DNA of 64,000 nucleotides, taken from NCBI GenBank assembly GCA_030017715.1, contig JASEIU010000005.1, positions 176,769-240,768 on the forward strand, in the 5' to 3' direction. Below are positions 1 to 8,741 of the stretch, in pieces; positions within the stretch are counted from its first letter, which is position 1, and the number at the start of each line of letters is the position of its first letter. The notes below the pieces were generated by a model that worked only from the letters and a program-made list of their open reading frames with translations, was not told where the DNA came from and did not search any database. Position numbers and translations under genes: made by a program. The stretch comes from Candidatus Saccharicenans sp. (GTDB lineage: Bacteria; Acidobacteriota; Aminicenantia; Aminicenantales; Saccharicenantaceae).

Positions 1-1942
1 AGTCAAGAATGAGACTGGATTTGGCGGCAGCCGGAGGCAGGGGGCCCTCGTCGCCAAAAAGAACTTCCTGCCACCGGCCCTGTTTCAGGTAACAGGGACG
101 CCCGGTTGCCCGGTCAATTCGGGCCGGAATTCCCAGCGTCCGGGCCAGAGCCACAAAAAGAACCTTCAGGGAATAGAGGTCGGCCCGGCCGAGCTGCAAG
201 GCCCGATGCGGGAATAGCGGCACATTATAATAATTGCTGTCATCCAGCCTGATATTAACCTTTATCCAGCCGGCAATTTTATCCGGGTTTTCTCTGAAGT
301 CAGATATTTCCGATTCTTTGAGGCTTTCCCGAAGAATTTTTCTCCAGGAAGTCAGCAACTCCCGGCCGATACGAGGAGAGACAACGTAATTAATGTATGT
401 TTCTTCATCCATATCTTCATTCCTGGCCGGTGCTTCTCGCAGATGGTGGAGCAGAATCTCGGCCGGAGTATCGCGCAGGTCCTTGGCTGTCACCGCGCCC
501 AGCAAGCTCAATCCCGGTTTGAATTCTTCAGGTTTCAGCGCGTACAGGTAATCCAGGATCTCCCGCCAGTTGCCTCTGCTGGCTTCCAGATATTTCCAGG
601 TCAGGTCCTCCGGTAGGCCCTTTTCCCGGGCAAAAATGGCGGCGATATCCTTATTTATGAAAGATGATTCATAGGTGGCCCTGATGATGTCCTCCAGCCG
701 CAGACGGCGGTTGTTCTCTTCAGCCCGAAGCGGGTCGCCCGGCTCGGTTGACCTGGCCACCGGAGGAATTATGTCCAGGTCGACTTCTCTTTCAGTCAGG
801 TCGGGTTCAGACAGGGTCAGGACCAAATTTTCCACGTTTCCCGGGGTGACTTTTTGCCAGGCGGTAAGATTTTCTTTGTATGCCACGACCAGCAGGTCTC
901 CCAGGCCGGTCGTTATGGAGGCCTGGCCTCTGTCGTCGGTAGATTTGGATGCGGCCGGATAAAACTCGGCGTAATTGTAGATGCAGAACTCCACCGTGGC
1001 CCCGGGCACCGGTTCCCCGGCCTTATCCCGCACTTCTACCGTCAGCCGGGCCGTCGGAGCATAAATTGGCAACTGATTGATTCGGGTATAGAGATCGGTT
1101 CCGGCCAGGATTTCCTCCGGTCCCTGGTACCGACCAAAGACCGTGGTGTGAACCATCATGGCTCTCCTGGCCGGGCCAGAGAACCAGCCCATATTCAGCT
1201 CGGGTTCCGGTTCGCAGGCTCCCAGGTAATACCAGCGGCCGTTGACCCAGACTTCGACCCAGGCATGATTGTCATCGGTGTGGGCCCAGCGCGGGGTGTA
1301 AACCTGGCGGGCCGGGATGCTGACCGCCCTCAGGGCGGCAACGGTGAAGGTTGATTCTTCGCCGCACCGGCCAAAAGCAGTCCTGACAGTGGCCAGGGGA
1401 GCGGAGGTCCGCTCGTCGGTCGGGCGGTAGGTTACTTTCTCGTGGCACCAGTGATTGACTTCCAGGGCCGCCCGGTACATATCAAGGTCTTTGATTCTTT
1501 CTTTTAATTCTTCAAAGAATACCTGGCGCGCCCGGTCCGGGTTTTCGTTGTTCACCCGGTAGGGAAGAACGAAGTGCCGGAAGATGTTTTCCGGAATATC
1601 ACGCCCCCAGCTGAAGTGTTTTCTGGCTTCAAGAGCCGTCCTGACCTGCTCCAGAAAATATTTGCCGTCGAGATTGGCCAGATCGCTGAGAGGCATAAAG
1701 GCGTACAGGAACTCCAGGGCTTCTTTTTCTTCTGTCCCCAGACCCCTCAGAACAGAGAAGAGTTCCTGCCACCGCCCCCGGGCCAGTTCGGCTCTATTCA
1801 AGAATTGTTTGTGAACCAGCTGGCGGTAAGCCGGGTCTTGAAGAAAATGTTCTTTTGATCTGCAGGCGGACGACAGCAACCAGCTGACGAGAATCATGGT
1901 GATAATCACCAGCCTGAGAATTATTAAATTTTTATTTTTCAT
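1..1942 (-). CDS. Transglutaminase-like lipoprotein with tandem domains (3' end cut by window edge)
   Basis: This reading frame is open from an ATG at 1942 to the window edge, so about 647 residues are visible and the C-terminus is missing. It starts with a signal peptide ending in a lipobox (LLSSAC), so it is probably a lipoprotein. The first transglutaminase-core domain, about residues 110-260, has a nucleophile Cys in FGRCGEES (near 193) and a His in DDNHAWVEVW (near 226). The third position reads LGACEPE rather than the usual Asp. A carboxypeptidase-regulatory/Ig-like segment follows (APTARLTVEVRDKAGEPVPG). The C-terminal part repeats the layout, but its core reads GRADLYSLKVLFVALARTLG with no Cys, so the second domain looks catalytically dead. 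The family is usually described as transglutaminase-like peptidase or cross-linker; the substrate is unknown. It is divergent from the NamZ-like gene. Confidence 0.8.
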   Translation of the reverse strand, partial: MKNKNLIILRLVIITMILVSWLLSSACRSKEHFLQDPAYRQLVHKQFLNRAELARGRWQELFSVLRGLGTEEKEALEFLYAFMPLSDLANLDGKYFLEQVRTALEARKHFSWGRDIPENIFRHFVLPYRVNNENPDRARQVFFEELKERIKDLDMYRAALEVNHWCHEKVTYRPTDERTSAPLATVRTAFGRCGEESTFTVAALRAVSIPARQVYTPRWAHTDDNHAWVEVWVNGRWYYLGACEPEPELNMGWFSGPARRAMMVHTTVFGRYQGPEEILAGTDLYTRINQLPIYAPTARLTVEVRDKAGEPVPGATVEFCIYNYAEFYPAASKSTDDRGQASITTGLGDLLVVAYKENLTAWQKVTPGNVENLVLTLSEPDLTEREVDLDIIPPVARSTEPGDPLRAEENNRRLRLEDIIRATYESSFINKDIAAIFAREKGLPEDLTWKYLEASRGNWREILDYLYALKPEEFKPGLSLLGAVTAKDLRDTPAEILLHHLREAPARNEDMDEETYINYVVSPRIGRELLTSWRKILRESLKESEISDFRENPDKIAGWIKVNIRLDDSNYYNVPLFPHRALQLGRADLYSLKVLFVALARTLGIPARIDRATGRPCYLKQGRWQEVLFGDEGPLPPAAAKSSLILD

Positions 1943-1979
1943 GGCGCCAATTCCTGCCTTCTTTCCGGTCAGGTTCGAT

Positions 1980-2006
1980 TTTATAATCCGGGGGATGGAA
2001 TATCAA
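1980..2006 (-). promoter_or_regulatory. Possible promoter for the transglutaminase-like gene
   Basis: On the minus strand TTGATA (2006-2001) and TATAAA (1985-1980) are separated by only 15 bp and lie about 40 bp before the ATG at 1942. The boxes are good but the spacing is short. Confidence 0.3.
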
Positions 2007-2079
2007 GCGCCAAAAGAATATACCGGCGGTTCAGCCGGGCAAGCTTGAACTTATTCTTTTTAATTTTATCTGGCTTAAA

Positions 2080-2085
2080 TATAAT
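2080..2085 (+). promoter_or_regulatory. Candidate -10 box of the NamZ-like gene
   Basis: A perfect TATAAT sits 44 bp before the ATG at 2130 in an AT-rich stretch. No good -35 hexamer is seen at the right distance, so this is a weak prediction. Confidence 0.3.
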
Positions 2086-2129
2086 CTATATCTATCTTGG
2101 AAACAAATTAGAACCTGGAGGAGGTACAG

Positions 2130-3476
2130 ATGAAGCTGGCTGGCTGGAGCAGGAAAAAGGGCACGCTTATGATCCCGGGCCTGTCAATTCTACTGGCGGT
2201 TTTCCTGACTGTATCGTGCGGGCCAAAAAAGACAGAACAGCCGGTCGGTGCTGTCAGTTCGGCCGTCAAACCGGGGGTGGAAGTTTTTTTGGAAAAAAGA
2301 CTGGGCCTGGTCCGGGGTAAAAGAGTGGGCCTGATTACCAACCCCTCGGGAGTCGACCGAAACCTTCGTCCTACGGCCGGTTTGTTGAAGCAAAACCCCG
2401 AAATCAATCTGGCCGCTCTTTATGGTCCGGAGCATGGCATCAGGGGAAACGCCCAGGCCGGGGAGTATGTTCCGTTTTATTTTGATGACAAGTATCAACT
2501 TCCGGTTTTCAGTCTCTACGGGCAGTCCTTCAAGCCTGACCCGGGAATGCTTAACAATATAGATGAATATATGAGAAAATTTGATACGGTTGCTGCCGGC
2601 AAGGTACCGGAAAAAGCTATGGTCGAAAACATTGAGGTGATGATTTTCGACCTTCAGGACGTGGGCACCCGGGTTTATACCTATATCGCCACCATGGCCC
2701 AGGCCATGGAGGTCTGCGCCGACCTGGGTATTGAGTTCATCGTGCTGGACAGACCCAATCCCATCAACGGCCTGATTACGGAAGGAGCTGTTCTGAAATA
2801 CCCGGAATACAGCTCTTTTGTCGGGCTTTACCCGATTCCCCAGCGTCATGGGATGACGGTCGGGGAGCTGGCCAGACTGTTTAACGATCGCTTTTTGAAG
2901 AATAAAGTCAAGCTGACGGTGGTTCCCATGGAGGGCTGGAAGAGGGAATTGTGGTTTGACCAGACCGGCCTGCCCTGGGTTATGCCCTCGCCCAACATGC
3001 CGACCCCGGAAACAGCCATGGTCTACCCCGGCCAGGTTTATCTGGAAGGAACAAACGTCTCGGAGGGCAGGGGAACCACCCGGCCGTTTGAGCTGTTCGG
3101 AGCTCCCTGGATAGACGGCTATGACCTGACCGAACGGCTGAATAAGCTTAACCTTCCGGGAGTCATTTTCCGCGAAGCCTGGTTTACTCCCAGCTTTTCC
3201 AAGTTCCGGGCCGAACTGTGCGGAGGCTGTCAGCTCCATGTGACCGACCGTCTGGCCTACCGGCCGTTTCTGACAGTCCTCTGGATAATTGCCACCATCA
3301 GGAGCCTGTATCCGGATAAATTTGCCTTTTATCCCGACTATTTCGATAAGATTATGGGCAATTCCTGGGTTCGCCTGTCCATAGAATCAGGTCGGTCGCC
3401 GCAGGAAATAGTCAGGGAACTGGAAACCGGCCTGAAAGAATTTGAGGATTTGCGGCGGCCTTATTTGCTGTATTGA
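2130..3476 (+). CDS. namZ: NamZ-like (DUF1343) exo-beta-N-acetylmuramidase lipoprotein
   Basis: This 448-residue protein belongs to the DUF1343 family, whose characterised members (NamZ) release N-acetylmuramic acid from the non-reducing end of peptidoglycan fragments. Residues 1-30 form a signal peptide ending in TVSCG, so it is probably lipid-anchored at Cys30. Family landmarks are VGLITNPSGVDRN (about 67-78), YGPEHGIRG (about 98-106), the MIFDLQDVGTRVYTY block and the EGRGTTRPFELFGAPW block. A GGAGG ribosome-binding site precedes the ATG. Nearby nagB and a ROK protein fit a muropeptide or amino-sugar salvage role, but no MurNAc-specific kinase or etherase is visible. The family call is firm; the exact specificity is inferred. 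Confidence 0.88.
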   Translation: MKLAGWSRKKGTLMIPGLSILLAVFLTVSCGPKKTEQPVGAVSSAVKPGVEVFLEKRLGLVRGKRVGLITNPSGVDRNLRPTAGLLKQNPEINLAALYGPEHGIRGNAQAGEYVPFYFDDKYQLPVFSLYGQSFKPDPGMLNNIDEYMRKFDTVAAGKVPEKAMVENIEVMIFDLQDVGTRVYTYIATMAQAMEVCADLGIEFIVLDRPNPINGLITEGAVLKYPEYSSFVGLYPIPQRHGMTVGELARLFNDRFLKNKVKLTVVPMEGWKRELWFDQTGLPWVMPSPNMPTPETAMVYPGQVYLEGTNVSEGRGTTRPFELFGAPWIDGYDLTERLNKLNLPGVIFREAWFTPSFSKFRAELCGGCQLHVTDRLAYRPFLTVLWIIATIRSLYPDKFAFYPDYFDKIMGNSWVRLSIESGRSPQEIVRELETGLKEFEDLRRPYLLY

Positions 3477-3600
3477 CAGATCTATTTTCGTCTCCCCGGA
3501 CGACTGAATATAGGGCTGATGAATTTTGTCAGACAGAGAACTTGTCAGAACCATTTGATTTAACATAAAATAGTGGCTCTTCCGCTGAGGAGTCAGACAT

Positions 3601-3606
3601 TATAAT
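3601..3606 (+). promoter_or_regulatory. Candidate -10 box of the glutamine synthetase gene
   Basis: TATAAT lies 20 bp before the ATG at 3627. The -35 region (about 3578-3583) is poor. Two copies of TTGTCAGA at 3526-3533 and 3542-3549 lie upstream with 16 bp periodicity and could be activator sites. Confidence 0.35.
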
Positions 3607-3626
3607 TACTGATATGGAAGGTTAAT

Positions 3627-5189
3627 ATGGTATCGAAAAAATCTTATGCTCTTTTCAATCCGGTGGCGGCTTTGCTGGACAAGGAGCCTAAGGACTTTAA
3701 GAGGCAGGACTTCCTCAAGCTGATCGAGGACAGGAAATTGGAGAAAATTACCTTTCATTATATCGGCCTGGACGGCAAGCTCAAAGAGCTTAAGATCCCG
3801 GTGGCCAATCCTCTCCAGGCTGAAACCATACTGGCCGAAGGCGAAAGAGTTGACGGCTCTTCCCTTTATAAGGGGCTGGTGGATATGGGCCTGTCAGATC
3901 TATATGTTGTTCCCGTTTACCGCTCCGCCTTTCTGAATCCCTTCGATGACCGCAGCCTGGATTTCATCTGTCGTTACCTCGACAGCGAGGGCCTGCCGGT
4001 GCGGTTTACTGTCGATAATATTCTGATGCGGGCTCACCAGGTATTCAAGGAGCACACCGGGCTGGAACTCCAGGCCCTGGGCGAGCTGGAATTTTTCCTC
4101 CTGAGTGACCAGCCGGCCATTTACCCGGCCCAGAAGCAGAGAGGTTATCATTCTTCTTCGCCCTTCATAAAGTCGGGACAGGTCCTGGACGAGATGGTCC
4201 GGCTGATCAGCCAGCTTTCGGGCGCGGTTAAGTACGCTCACAGCGAGGTCGGCTATCTGGACCGGGTGGACAGCGAGTATCAGGAGATTAACGGCAAATC
4301 GGCCGAGCAGATGGAGATTGAATTCCTGCCGGAACCGGTTGAAGAATGCGCCGAGCATCTGGTGCTGGCCCGCTGGATCATCAGGAATGTGGCTTATTGT
4401 AATGGGATGATAGCCACCTTCACTCCCAAGATCGAAGAGGGCGTGGCCGGAAACGGGCTTCATTTCCATCTGGAGTTGAAACGCGAAGGACGCAACATAA
4501 TGACCAAAGCCGACGGCAGCTTGAGTCAGGAGGCCAGGTTGCTGATCGGCGGCCTCTGCCATTATGCGGATTCCCTGACCGCTTTCGGGAACACGGTTGC
4601 CTCCTCCTATTTCCGCCTGGTGCCGAACCAGGAAGCCCCGACCAGAGTTTGCTGGAGCGACCTTAACCGCAGCGCCATGATTAGAGTGCCTCTGGGCTGG
4701 ACCAGGGTCAGCAACCTGTCGGCTCTGGTCAATCCGAGGGAGATGGAAGTGTTTGAAGCGGTCGGAAGCCGCCAGACGGTGGAGATGAGAACAGCCGACG
4801 GCAGCGCCCTGATTCATTTATTTCTGGCCGGTTTGACCATGGCTGCCGATTGGGCTCTGAATCCCGAAACGGCCGGCATCTGGGGAAAAGAAGCGGCCGA
4901 GCTGGCTGAAAAATTGTATGTTAGCGGGAATATTTTCCGCGATAAAAAGTTGCTGGACAGCCTGCCTGAACTGCCCTGGAGCTGTCAGGAATCAGCCCGG
5001 ATTTTGAGAGAGAAACGAGGCCTTTATGAACGGGACCTGGTTTTCCCTTCGAGCATCATTGAGTACATGGCCCGCATGCTGGAAGAGGAAGCGGACGATA
5101 ACCTTAGAGAACAGCTGATGTTGCTTCCGGAGGATGAAAGACGCGCCCTGGTCCGAAAAATTATGCATAAGGACCTTCACAAACATTAA
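3627..5189 (+). CDS. Divergent glutamine synthetase family protein
   Basis: A 520-residue protein of the glutamine synthetase superfamily (ATP-dependent ligation of ammonia to glutamate, or a related gamma-glutamyl ligation). Recognisable blocks are VDGSSL (75-80), the metal-ligand strand GELEFFLL (152-159), HSEVG (205-209), EIEFLPEP (about 230-237), GNGLHFH (275-281), RLVPNQEAPTRVCWSDLNRSA and VEMRTADGSA. It differs from classical GlnA in several ways. It is about 50 residues longer, it has an insert between HSEVG and EIEF, and it has a shortened loop before GNGLHFH. NRSA is preceded by WSDL instead of the usual aromatic-S-x-R/K. A KLY motif occurs where GlnA carries its adenylylation Tyr, but that is only suggestive. 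A GGAAGG site precedes the ATG. The 3' end overlaps the convergent kinase gene by 4 bp. True glutamine synthesis versus a related ligase role cannot be settled here. Confidence 0.82.
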   Translation: MVSKKSYALFNPVAALLDKEPKDFKRQDFLKLIEDRKLEKITFHYIGLDGKLKELKIPVANPLQAETILAEGERVDGSSLYKGLVDMGLSDLYVVPVYRSAFLNPFDDRSLDFICRYLDSEGLPVRFTVDNILMRAHQVFKEHTGLELQALGELEFFLLSDQPAIYPAQKQRGYHSSSPFIKSGQVLDEMVRLISQLSGAVKYAHSEVGYLDRVDSEYQEINGKSAEQMEIEFLPEPVEECAEHLVLARWIIRNVAYCNGMIATFTPKIEEGVAGNGLHFHLELKREGRNIMTKADGSLSQEARLLIGGLCHYADSLTAFGNTVASSYFRLVPNQEAPTRVCWSDLNRSAMIRVPLGWTRVSNLSALVNPREMEVFEAVGSRQTVEMRTADGSALIHLFLAGLTMAADWALNPETAGIWGKEAAELAEKLYVSGNIFRDKKLLDSLPELPWSCQESARILREKRGLYERDLVFPSSIIEYMARMLEEEADDNLREQLMLLPEDERRALVRKIMHKDLHKH

Positions 5190-6706
5190 AACCTGTTTCT
5201 GACCAGCCGTCGCTGCTCAGAAAATTCCGAAGCCAGTTTCTGCCAGAGAGAGTTAAACCTGACCTGGAGCTCCCGGTACAGGGCTGAATGTTCGGCTTCG
5301 GGAAAAATGGTCAGGCTATCTTTCTTCACCAGCTCCCGGGTCAGCTCAGAAATCTTCAGGTCGGAAGTTTCCTGTCTTCTCAGGCACCAGATAGCCTGCA
5401 GAGCCGCTCCGTAGGCGGCCGATTCCGGCTCTTTCAGGGTTACCACTGGAGCTTCCAGCACATCGGCTACTATCTGTAACCAGGTCCGGCTTCTGGCCCC
5501 TCCTCCGGTGGCTCTGATTTCCGACGGCCTGAGCCCCAGGGCCTTCAGGCGTGAAAATCCATAACCGAAATTGAGCACCGTCCCTTCCATCACCGCCCGG
5601 GTCAGATGGCAGCGGTCGAAATTCTGTCGGTTCAGGCCGAAAAACACTCCGGAAGCTTCGGGCAGGACCGGAACCCTTTCCCCGTCAACGAACGGCAGAA
5701 AAATCAACCCGGCTGCTCCGGCCCCGGCCCGGTCAGCCAGGCTTTCCAGCTCCAAGGTGTCGATCAGCAGGAGTTCTTTCAGCAATTCGGTGGCATTGGT
5801 GACATTCATGGTGCAGAGCAGAGGCAGCCAGCCGCCGGTGCTGTCGCAAAAAGCCGCAATCTCTCCTTCGGGGTCGATAAACGGGCGGTCGGAGAATGAA
5901 AAAACTGTGCCCGAGGTGCCCAGGCTCACGGTGAAGATTCCCGGGATTACATTACCGGTTCCAATGGCTGCCATCATGTTGTCGCCTCCGCCGGCCGACA
6001 CCAGGACCCGCTGGAAACCGAACCTGGCGGCCACTTCCTGTCGGAGGTAGCCTACCGGTTCTGCCGGGTGGGAAAGAGGCGGCAATTTATTTTCCAGTTC
6101 CGGGTCAATGGCCTGGAGAACTTCGGAATGCCAGCACCTTTGTCTGATGTCCATGAGCCCGGTGCCCGAGGCGTCGCCGTATTCCATATGAGCCATTCCC
6201 GTAAGATAAAGGTTAAGGTAATTGTGTGGCAGGAGAATTAGTCTTAATCGACGGTAATTCTCCGGTTCGTGTTTTTTAAGCCAGAAAATCTTGGAAGCGG
6301 TATAGCCAACCGCCAGATTTATTCCCAGCTTGTCGATAAAAGCTTTGCGGCCGCCCAGGGCCCTGACTATTTCTTCCGCTTCTTCGACGGTTGAGGTATC
6401 GTTCCAGAGCTTGGCCGGTCGCAGCGGGCGGTGGTCGGCGTCCAGCGGCACCAGACCATGCTGCTGGCCGGAAACGCCCAGGCAGGTTACATGGCGGGGA
6501 TTGGCTCCCGCAGTTTGAAGGGCCTGACCGATAGCCTCTTCCATGGCCTGGACCCAGCCCCGGGGGTCCTGCTCGGAGTGGCCGGGCTTTAAGCCGGTTA
6601 TCGGCAGGTGGCGGGAATAACCCCGACCGATGACCTCTCCCGTTTCTGCTCTTACCACCAGGGCCTTTGTTCCCTGAGTTCCGGAATCAAGACCCAGCGC
6701 CAGCAT
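5186..6706 (-). CDS. xylB: Xylulokinase-like FGGY sugar kinase
   Basis: A 506-residue FGGY carbohydrate kinase. The N-terminal ATPase fold begins LGLDSGTQGTKALVV. The GVSGQQHGLVPLD block is typical of xylulokinases, and GGGDNMMAAIGTG and LGTSGTVF lie at the domain junction. RATGGGARSRTWLQI and EPESAAYGAALQA are the C-terminal nucleotide-binding segments. The length matches XylB (about 480-510). It starts 1 bp after the symporter stop, with a GGAGG site before the ATG, so the two are co-transcribed and the kinase probably phosphorylates the imported sugar. D-xylulose is the best guess from sequence, but no xylose isomerase is present, so another ketose or polyol is possible. It converges with the glutamine synthetase gene (4 bp overlap). 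Confidence 0.85.
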   Translation of the reverse strand: MLALGLDSGTQGTKALVVRAETGEVIGRGYSRHLPITGLKPGHSEQDPRGWVQAMEEAIGQALQTAGANPRHVTCLGVSGQQHGLVPLDADHRPLRPAKLWNDTSTVEEAEEIVRALGGRKAFIDKLGINLAVGYTASKIFWLKKHEPENYRRLRLILLPHNYLNLYLTGMAHMEYGDASGTGLMDIRQRCWHSEVLQAIDPELENKLPPLSHPAEPVGYLRQEVAARFGFQRVLVSAGGGDNMMAAIGTGNVIPGIFTVSLGTSGTVFSFSDRPFIDPEGEIAAFCDSTGGWLPLLCTMNVTNATELLKELLLIDTLELESLADRAGAGAAGLIFLPFVDGERVPVLPEASGVFFGLNRQNFDRCHLTRAVMEGTVLNFGYGFSRLKALGLRPSEIRATGGGARSRTWLQIVADVLEAPVVTLKEPESAAYGAALQAIWCLRRQETSDLKISELTRELVKKDSLTIFPEAEHSALYRELQVRFNSLWQKLASEFSEQRRLVRNRF

Positions 6707-6707
6707 T

Positions 6708-8495
6708 TTAACCTCCGGTCTGGATTTCCTGTTCGGCCCCGGTCCAGATCCGGCTGATTATTTTGATTAAAGAAAAGGCACTGACCACGAAAAGTATTGT
6801 CCAGAAAACGGCCAGAGGCCAGCGGCCGAATATATATGCTCCTGTTCCGAAAAGGGCAGAATACACGAAGATACATCCGGCTACCCAGCCGGCAAACGAC
6901 AGAGTCAGGCTGTCCGGAGAACCTTCCAGGCCAGCTTCCTGTCTGATTTTATTCCAGCCTCGTCCGGCCGGTCTGACCAGCCGGAAGAAAGAAATGAGTT
7001 TATCGCGGTCGACCGGTTTGGTCAGATAGGTTACCACCAGCCAGACAACGGTGGTGAAGGCTATCGTTACCAGCAGCGAAATATGCTGGGGAACCGGATG
7101 TCCCGTTTTGCCGCGCAGGAAAAAGAAAACTGCAACGCTGAAAGAACTGGCCATGGCCGCTATCTCCGACCAGGCGTTGATCCGCCACCAGAACCAGCGC
7201 AGAAGATAAATCAATCCGGTGCCGGCGCCGATCGACAGCATCAGGTCAAAGCTGGCCTTGGCCGATTCCAGGACAAAGGTCAGCAGACTGGCCAGGATCA
7301 TCAGGAAGACGGTCATCACTCTTCCGGCCGTTACGTAATGCTTTTCTGTGGCTCCCGGTTTGATAAAGCGACGGTAAAAATCGTGGACCACATAGGAGCT
7401 GCCCCAGTTAAGGTGGGTAACCAGAGTGGAAACATAGGCGGCCAGCAGTCCGGCCACCATGATACCCAGAAAGCCGCTGGGCAGGAACCTGAGCATGGCC
7501 GGATAGGCCATATCGTTGCCGATCAGTCTCGGGTCCACTCCCGGAAAGGCCTTCTGGATGTCGGACAGTTCAGGATAAATTATGAATGAGCACAGAGCTA
7601 CCAGAATCCAGGGCCAGGGTCTGAGAGCATAATGAGCAAAATTAAAAAGCAGGGTGCCGGAGAGGGCATCCTTTTCGCTCCTGGCGGCCAGCATTCTCTG
7701 GGCGATATAACTGCCACCTCCGGGTTCGGCGCCCGGATACCAGACTGACCACCATTGAACCGCTACCGGGATTATGAATATGGACAGGGCGATGGTCCAG
7801 TTGCCGAAATCGGGCAGCAAGCCTATCGTTCGGGCGTCAAGCTTGGAAAACAAGCCGGACAGGCCGCCGATTTCAGGCTGCTTGAGGGCGAAAATGGCCG
7901 CCGAGAAGGCTCCGGTCATGGCAATGCCGAATTGAATGAGGTCAACCACCAGGACTCCCCATAAACCCGCCAGGGCGGCAAAGGTGACGTTGATGAGACT
8001 GCAGATGATGAGAGTTCTGGCCATGGGCCAGCCAAGAATGACATTGGCAATCTTGGCTGCGGCCAGGTTGACCGAAGCCATAATCACGCAATTAAAGAAG
8101 AGCCCGAGATAAATGGCCCGGAAACCGCGGACAAAGGAAGCCGGTTTGCCCGAATACCGCAGTTCGTAGAATTCCAGGTCGGTCAAAACGCGGGAGCGTC
8201 GCCAGAGACGGGCATAGAAAAAAACGGTCATCATGCCGGTCAGGAGGAAGGCCCACCAGACCCAGTTTCCGGCCACGCCGTTATTCCGGACGATGTTGGC
8301 CACCAGGTTGGGAGTGTCTGTGCTGAAGGTGGTGGCCACCATGGAAACGCCGATCAGCCACCAGGGTGCGGCCCGACCTGAGGTAAAAAATTCGGCTGTG
8401 TTCTTGCCAGCCCGCCGGCTCAGAATTAATGGCGGCAGAAAGCAGATGCTGATGGAAACTATGACGATAATCCAGTCAAGGGTGGTCAGGTGCAT
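6708..8495 (-). CDS. Sodium:solute symporter (SSS) family transporter
   Basis: A 595-residue polytopic inner-membrane protein with about 13-14 hydrophobic helices, typical of the SSS family that couples sodium entry to uptake of sugars, carboxylates or similar solutes. It begins with a membrane helix (LDWIIVIVSISICFLPPLIL), then the family-typical SRRAGKNTAEFFTSGRAAPWW and STDTPNLVANIVR segments. A central GLLAAYVSTLVTHLNWGSSY motif matches SSS helix signatures. Its own promoter (8530-8559) and an AAAGGA site precede the ATG. The kinase gene begins 1 bp after the stop, so transporter and kinase form a tight pair and the substrate is likely a carbohydrate. Substrate identity cannot be read from sequence. 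Confidence 0.9.
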   Translation of the reverse strand: MHLTTLDWIIVIVSISICFLPPLILSRRAGKNTAEFFTSGRAAPWWLIGVSMVATTFSTDTPNLVANIVRNNGVAGNWVWWAFLLTGMMTVFFYARLWRRSRVLTDLEFYELRYSGKPASFVRGFRAIYLGLFFNCVIMASVNLAAAKIANVILGWPMARTLIICSLINVTFAALAGLWGVLVVDLIQFGIAMTGAFSAAIFALKQPEIGGLSGLFSKLDARTIGLLPDFGNWTIALSIFIIPVAVQWWSVWYPGAEPGGGSYIAQRMLAARSEKDALSGTLLFNFAHYALRPWPWILVALCSFIIYPELSDIQKAFPGVDPRLIGNDMAYPAMLRFLPSGFLGIMVAGLLAAYVSTLVTHLNWGSSYVVHDFYRRFIKPGATEKHYVTAGRVMTVFLMILASLLTFVLESAKASFDLMLSIGAGTGLIYLLRWFWWRINAWSEIAAMASSFSVAVFFFLRGKTGHPVPQHISLLVTIAFTTVVWLVVTYLTKPVDRDKLISFFRLVRPAGRGWNKIRQEAGLEGSPDSLTLSFAGWVAGCIFVYSALFGTGAYIFGRWPLAVFWTILFVVSAFSLIKIISRIWTGAEQEIQTGG

Positions 8496-8529
8496 GGCTA
8501 AATCCTTTGACCCAAATTAAGGTTAGAAT

Positions 8530-8559
8530 CTTATATCACAGGCGGGAAAAGCAAGTCAA
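8530..8559 (-). promoter_or_regulatory. Promoter of the symporter-kinase pair
   Basis: On the minus strand TTGACT (8559-8554), an 18 bp spacer and TATAAG (8535-8530) with an upstream TGA extended -10 lie 34 bp before the ATG at 8495. Confidence 0.6.
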
Positions 8560-8560
8560 A

Positions 8561-8741
8561 GAAGGCATTCTTTCAGGTCGGAGAGTAGAGAAGCCTGTCA
8601 CGGGGCGCCTCCTTCCGTCCTCGCTCACCGATACCCCCGCTCTCGGAACGCTTAAGACTTTGCGGGAAAAGGTGTGCGGCTGACCATCACGCTGACAGGG
8701 CCGTCAATTACAGAAAAAGTGATTCTGGCCGGGGCTGATTG
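8561..8741. other. Gap with possible RNA structure between nagB and symporter promoter
   Basis: No coding frame is convincing here. CCTGTCA at 8594-8600 can pair with TGACAGG at 8693-8699. Inside, CCCGC (8636-8640) can pair with GCGGG (8662-8666). It may form a folded 3' tail of the nagB transcript, but no T-tract terminator is visible. Confidence 0.2.
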
